Of a stretch of DNA of 64,000 nucleotides, positions 61,671 to 64,000 are shown piece by piece. The position numbers and the translations under genes were made by a program. The notes under the pieces are model-generated. The model ran no database searches and was not told the DNA's origin. It saw only the letters and a program-made list of their open reading frames with translations. Each line of letters opens with the position of its first letter. Position 1 is the stretch's first letter. Source of the stretch: JBDOQU01 sp039839375 (GTDB lineage Bacteria; Pseudomonadota; Alphaproteobacteria; DSM-16000; Inquilinaceae); the NCBI RefSeq assembly GCF_039839375.1, contig NZ_JBDOQU010000003.1:186001-250000 (forward strand). Direction: 5' to 3'.

Positions 61671-63233
61671 TCACGACGCGCCGCCCACGGCGATCCAGTC
61701 CGCACCGTCGAACATCAGGTCGCGCCAGCCATCCTGGGCCAGGGCCGCGATCTCCTCGCCGTCATGGTTGCGGACGGCAAGGCCCGCGCCGCCGGCGGAG
61801 CGGACGATCCTCACACGGCAGCCGGCGGGCAGGACGGGGCTGGCCACCTCCTGATAGGGCGGGGCCGCCCGCGCCTGAAGGGTGATGGCCCGATCCTCGC
61901 TGAGGTCGGCGTCGAACAGCACGACATTGCCGGCCCGGTCGGCGAAATAGTCGAAATCGCGGTCGGCGACGCGGGTCAGGTCGTCGCCGGACGCCTTGGC
62001 GCTATTGAACTCCCGGATCACGGAGGTCGCCTGCCCCGGCCCTTCCGTCGGCAGTTCCACATCCTCGATCATTTCGATGCGGTGTTCGTCGCCGGCGGCT
62101 TCCGCGCCCTTGAAGTTGCGCAGATAGACGTTGTTGTAGCCGTTGATCGGCCGCGACATGCCCTTGACCAGCGCCAGCGACGCGCCGTCTTCCTTCCGGC
62201 CGATGGCGGCCCAGCCGCCATTGACCACGACCTCCCCGCCGTAATCGACGCCGATGATCCCGAACCGGCGGCCTTCGCCGATCGTGTTGCGGTAGATCGT
62301 CAGCCCGTTGATGACCGCGCCGCAGCTATATTCGAACCGCAGCATCGCGCCGTCATCCATCCAGAAGCGGTTGCCCTCGACATGGACGGAGTTGAAGGCG
62401 AGATTCCGACAGGTGGCGAAGCGCAGCGCATAGTCGCATTCCGCCCATTCCAGGTTGAGCTGGTTGAACGCGCCCTCCGCCAGATCGGTGCCGGCGATAT
62501 GACCCTCGCACTGCCGCCGGCCGGCGCTGCCGCCGTTCGTCAGGTATATGTTGGTGAAGACGCTGCCGGTGGATCCCGCCTCATAGGTCATCATGCGGAT
62601 GCCGTTGCGGGAGAAGTTGCGCACGCGGATATTGGCGAACTCCACGGAGAACAGCCAGTTACCCGGCGTCTCGTCCTTGTGGATGCCGTCGAAGGCGTTG
62701 TTGATGTCCATATTGCGGAACATCGAGTTCCAGACGTTGGTCAGCTCCAGCGCCCTGGACCGCGACTTGCCCTCCTGCGGATTGGCGTAGCGCAGATTGA
62801 CGCCGTCCACGCGGACCAGCAGGACCGATTTGTCGTTGGACGAACCGTGGGGCGGACCGACATGCAGGATCGGCGTGTCGTCGCTGAACTGATGGATGCT
62901 CGACCGGCCGCTGCCGATCAGCCTGATGCCCGACCGTTGGCCGAGGTCGAGGAAGCCGCCCTCGATCTCATAGCGGCCCGGCGGGATGACGATGCTCTTG
63001 CCCTCGTCGAAGCCCCGTTCGATGCAGTCCTGGAAGTTGGCGAGGTTGCTGCGCCGCCGCTCCGACGGCATGTCCTCCCCCGCGACAACCCCGAAATCCT
63101 GCGGCGTGACATAGCCGCCGCGCACCTGCTCCAGGCTCACCTGCCGGGATTGCCCGTCCTGGACCAGATAGAGGCGATCCTCCGCCGACAGCGTGTCGGC
63201 GTGGGTCAGCTGCGTCAGCGGTCGGTCGGTCAT
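61671..63233 (-). CDS. right-handed beta-helix protein, tailspike-like
   Basis: 520 residues. The N terminus SAEDRLYLVQDGQSRQVSLE and GYVTPQDFGVV (about 15-48) is the adaptor-like stretch of phage tailspikes and related pectate-lyase proteins. It is followed by repeated beta-helix turns (for example GRYEIEGGFLDLGQRSGIRL, NSMFRNMDINNAFDGI, NWLFSVEFANIRVRNFSRNGI) to about 430 and a beta-rich C terminus. There is no signal peptide. In a polysaccharide locus such proteins cut or epimerise the polymer; here the reaction is unknown. Its start overlaps the GT4 stop by 4 bases. Confidence 0.75.
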   Translation of the reverse strand: MTDRPLTQLTHADTLSAEDRLYLVQDGQSRQVSLEQVRGGYVTPQDFGVVAGEDMPSERRRSNLANFQDCIERGFDEGKSIVIPPGRYEIEGGFLDLGQRSGIRLIGSGRSSIHQFSDDTPILHVGPPHGSSNDKSVLLVRVDGVNLRYANPQEGKSRSRALELTNVWNSMFRNMDINNAFDGIHKDETPGNWLFSVEFANIRVRNFSRNGIRMMTYEAGSTGSVFTNIYLTNGGSAGRRQCEGHIAGTDLAEGAFNQLNLEWAECDYALRFATCRNLAFNSVHVEGNRFWMDDGAMLRFEYSCGAVINGLTIYRNTIGEGRRFGIIGVDYGGEVVVNGGWAAIGRKEDGASLALVKGMSRPINGYNNVYLRNFKGAEAAGDEHRIEMIEDVELPTEGPGQATSVIREFNSAKASGDDLTRVADRDFDYFADRAGNVVLFDADLSEDRAITLQARAAPPYQEVASPVLPAGCRVRIVRSAGGAGLAVRNHDGEEIAALAQDGWRDLMFDGADWIAVGGAS

Positions 63234-64000
63234 GCCGCCAGCCCCCGATAGACGTCCTCCGTCCTGCCGGCGATGTCGCGCCAGCTGGGGATGCTGTCGA
63301 CCAGCGCGCGGACGTTGGCGCCCATCCGCTTCAACCCGTCCTCGTCGCGCAACAGCCGCGCGACCGCATCGGCCAAGGCCTGCGGGTCGTCGGGCGGGAC
63401 GAGGTAGCCGTGCTCCCCATCGGTCAGCAGCTCCGCGAACGTGCCCAGGCGGGAGGCGACGATCGGCCGGCCGGCGGCCATGGCCGCCAGGAGGACGCCG
63501 CTGGTGTCGATGGCGCGATAGGGGAAGACCAGCGCGGTCGACCGGGCGAACAGGCCCGGCATCTCGTCGGCGTCCAGGAAGCGCAGGTCGAAGACGATCC
63601 GCTCCGCGACGCCGAGGTCGGCCGCCAACTGCCGCATTTCGCCCATCGGCATCTCCGGCTTCCCGGCGATCACAGCGCGGCTTCGCGCCGCGACGGCGGG
63701 CGGCAGCAGCGCCATGGCCCGGATCAGCACGTCGACGCCCTTGTAATGCTTGATCTTGCCGAACAGCAGCAGGTCGAGCGTGCCGTCGGTGCGCGGCGCT
63801 TCGGGCCGTTCGCTCCCCTGATCGTTGGCCGGCAGCAGGCCGTGCGGGATGCGGGAGATCCGCGCCGCCGCCAGCCCGCCGCCAGCCAGCCGGTCGCGGG
63901 CGGCGTCGGTATGGACGATCAGATGGTCGAAGCGGCCGAAGATGTCGCGCGCGCCGATCTTCTGCAGGCGGGAGGACGGGTTGCCGTTGAACGGGTTGGA
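63230..64000 (-). CDS. GT4-family glycosyltransferase (partial, 5' end outside)
   Basis: The frame is open to the right edge; the visible 256 residues are the donor-binding half. Its first visible segment SNPFNGNPSSRLQKIGARDIF is followed by LLLFGKIKHYKGVDVLIRAM, GLFARSTALVFPYRAIDTSG and VPPDDPQALADAVARLLRDE, with the Glu-rich GT4 motif region ADEMPGLFARSTAL. An internal GTG (63730) is not the start because conservation continues upstream. It overlaps the beta-helix gene by ATGA and belongs to the same polysaccharide operon. Confidence 0.87.
   Translation of the reverse strand, partial: SNPFNGNPSSRLQKIGARDIFGRFDHLIVHTDAARDRLAGGGLAAARISRIPHGLLPANDQGSERPEAPRTDGTLDLLLFGKIKHYKGVDVLIRAMALLPPAVAARSRAVIAGKPEMPMGEMRQLAADLGVAERIVFDLRFLDADEMPGLFARSTALVFPYRAIDTSGVLLAAMAAGRPIVASRLGTFAELLTDGEHGYLVPPDDPQALADAVARLLRDEDGLKRMGANVRALVDSIPSWRDIAGRTEDVYRGLAA

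Noticed and set aside
61671..63233. Prophage signal from the tailspike-like protein
   Set aside because: No other phage genes surround it, and it is translationally coupled to a glycosyltransferase, so it belongs to the polysaccharide locus.

Overview
The window is GC-rich, densely packed bacterial chromosome. The gene content and order (groES-groEL behind a CIRCE operator; xerC/DUF484/transaldolase next to priA; argH-lptM-lysA-TIGR02302; usg; GluQRS; an AapJ-type binding protein) point to an alphaproteobacterium, most like the Rhodospirillales and relatives. I cannot name a genus from the sequence alone.

Region 1 (1 to about 9663) is accessory DNA. It starts with a polysaccharide gene run on the + strand: the tail of a methyltransferase, a GT4 glycosyltransferase, an EpsG-like polymerase, a second GT4 and another methyltransferase. 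After it come a fragment of an IS5-type transposase, a complete IS630-family element, a GT4 gene on the - strand, a 355-base gap with a 10-bp tandem repeat, a second and different IS630-family element with 13-bp terminal repeats, and a decayed aldehyde dehydrogenase. The region ends at 9616-9663 in the 3' portion of a tRNA-Gly(CCC) gene with no 5' half. I read this as the distal attachment-site duplicate of an integrated island whose intact tRNA-Gly would lie left of the window.

Region 2 (about 9.7-44.6 kb) is housekeeping chromosome with short operons: FAD oxidase, AapJ, AlkB-DUF72, a TRIC-type channel, an ECF sigma/anti-sigma pair, a DJ-1/PfpI-like protein without its cysteine, groESL, an EamA exporter, usg, glyoxalase I, lipoamide dehydrogenase, xerC-DUF484, transaldolase, priA, a LuxR regulator, a periplasmic MsrB, TIGR02302, lysA-lptM-argH (linked by ATGA overlaps), a TlpA thioredoxin, a PRC-barrel protein, 3-hydroxyacyl-CoA dehydrogenase, cobalamin adenosyltransferase, a NUDIX protein, GluQRS, a carboxylesterase and an HNH protein.

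Region 3 (44.6-56.5 kb) holds a secreted trypsin-like protease with four Cys-rich repeats, DsbB, a pair made of an unexported M35 Asp-zincin and a 107-residue unknown, tRNA-Leu(CAA), a two-component system in one run with a MipA/OmpV porin, an atypical SDR, a VOC protein, AraC and LysR regulators divergent from an MFS transporter, and a DedA protein. Twin palindromic (REP-like) repeats punctuate this region and the end of region 2. In two cases repeat sequence supplies the 3' end and stop codon of a neighbouring gene.

Region 4 (56.8 kb to the end) is a second, intact-looking polysaccharide locus: an OpgC-like acyltransferase, a soluble GT2, a membrane GT2, a divergent Wzy-like polymerase, a beta-helix protein with a tailspike-like N terminus, and a GT4 running off the window. 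The best candidates for undescribed biology are the M35/107-residue pair, the Cys-repeat protease, the beta-helix protein in the polysaccharide locus, and the twin-palindrome repeats that rewrite gene ends.
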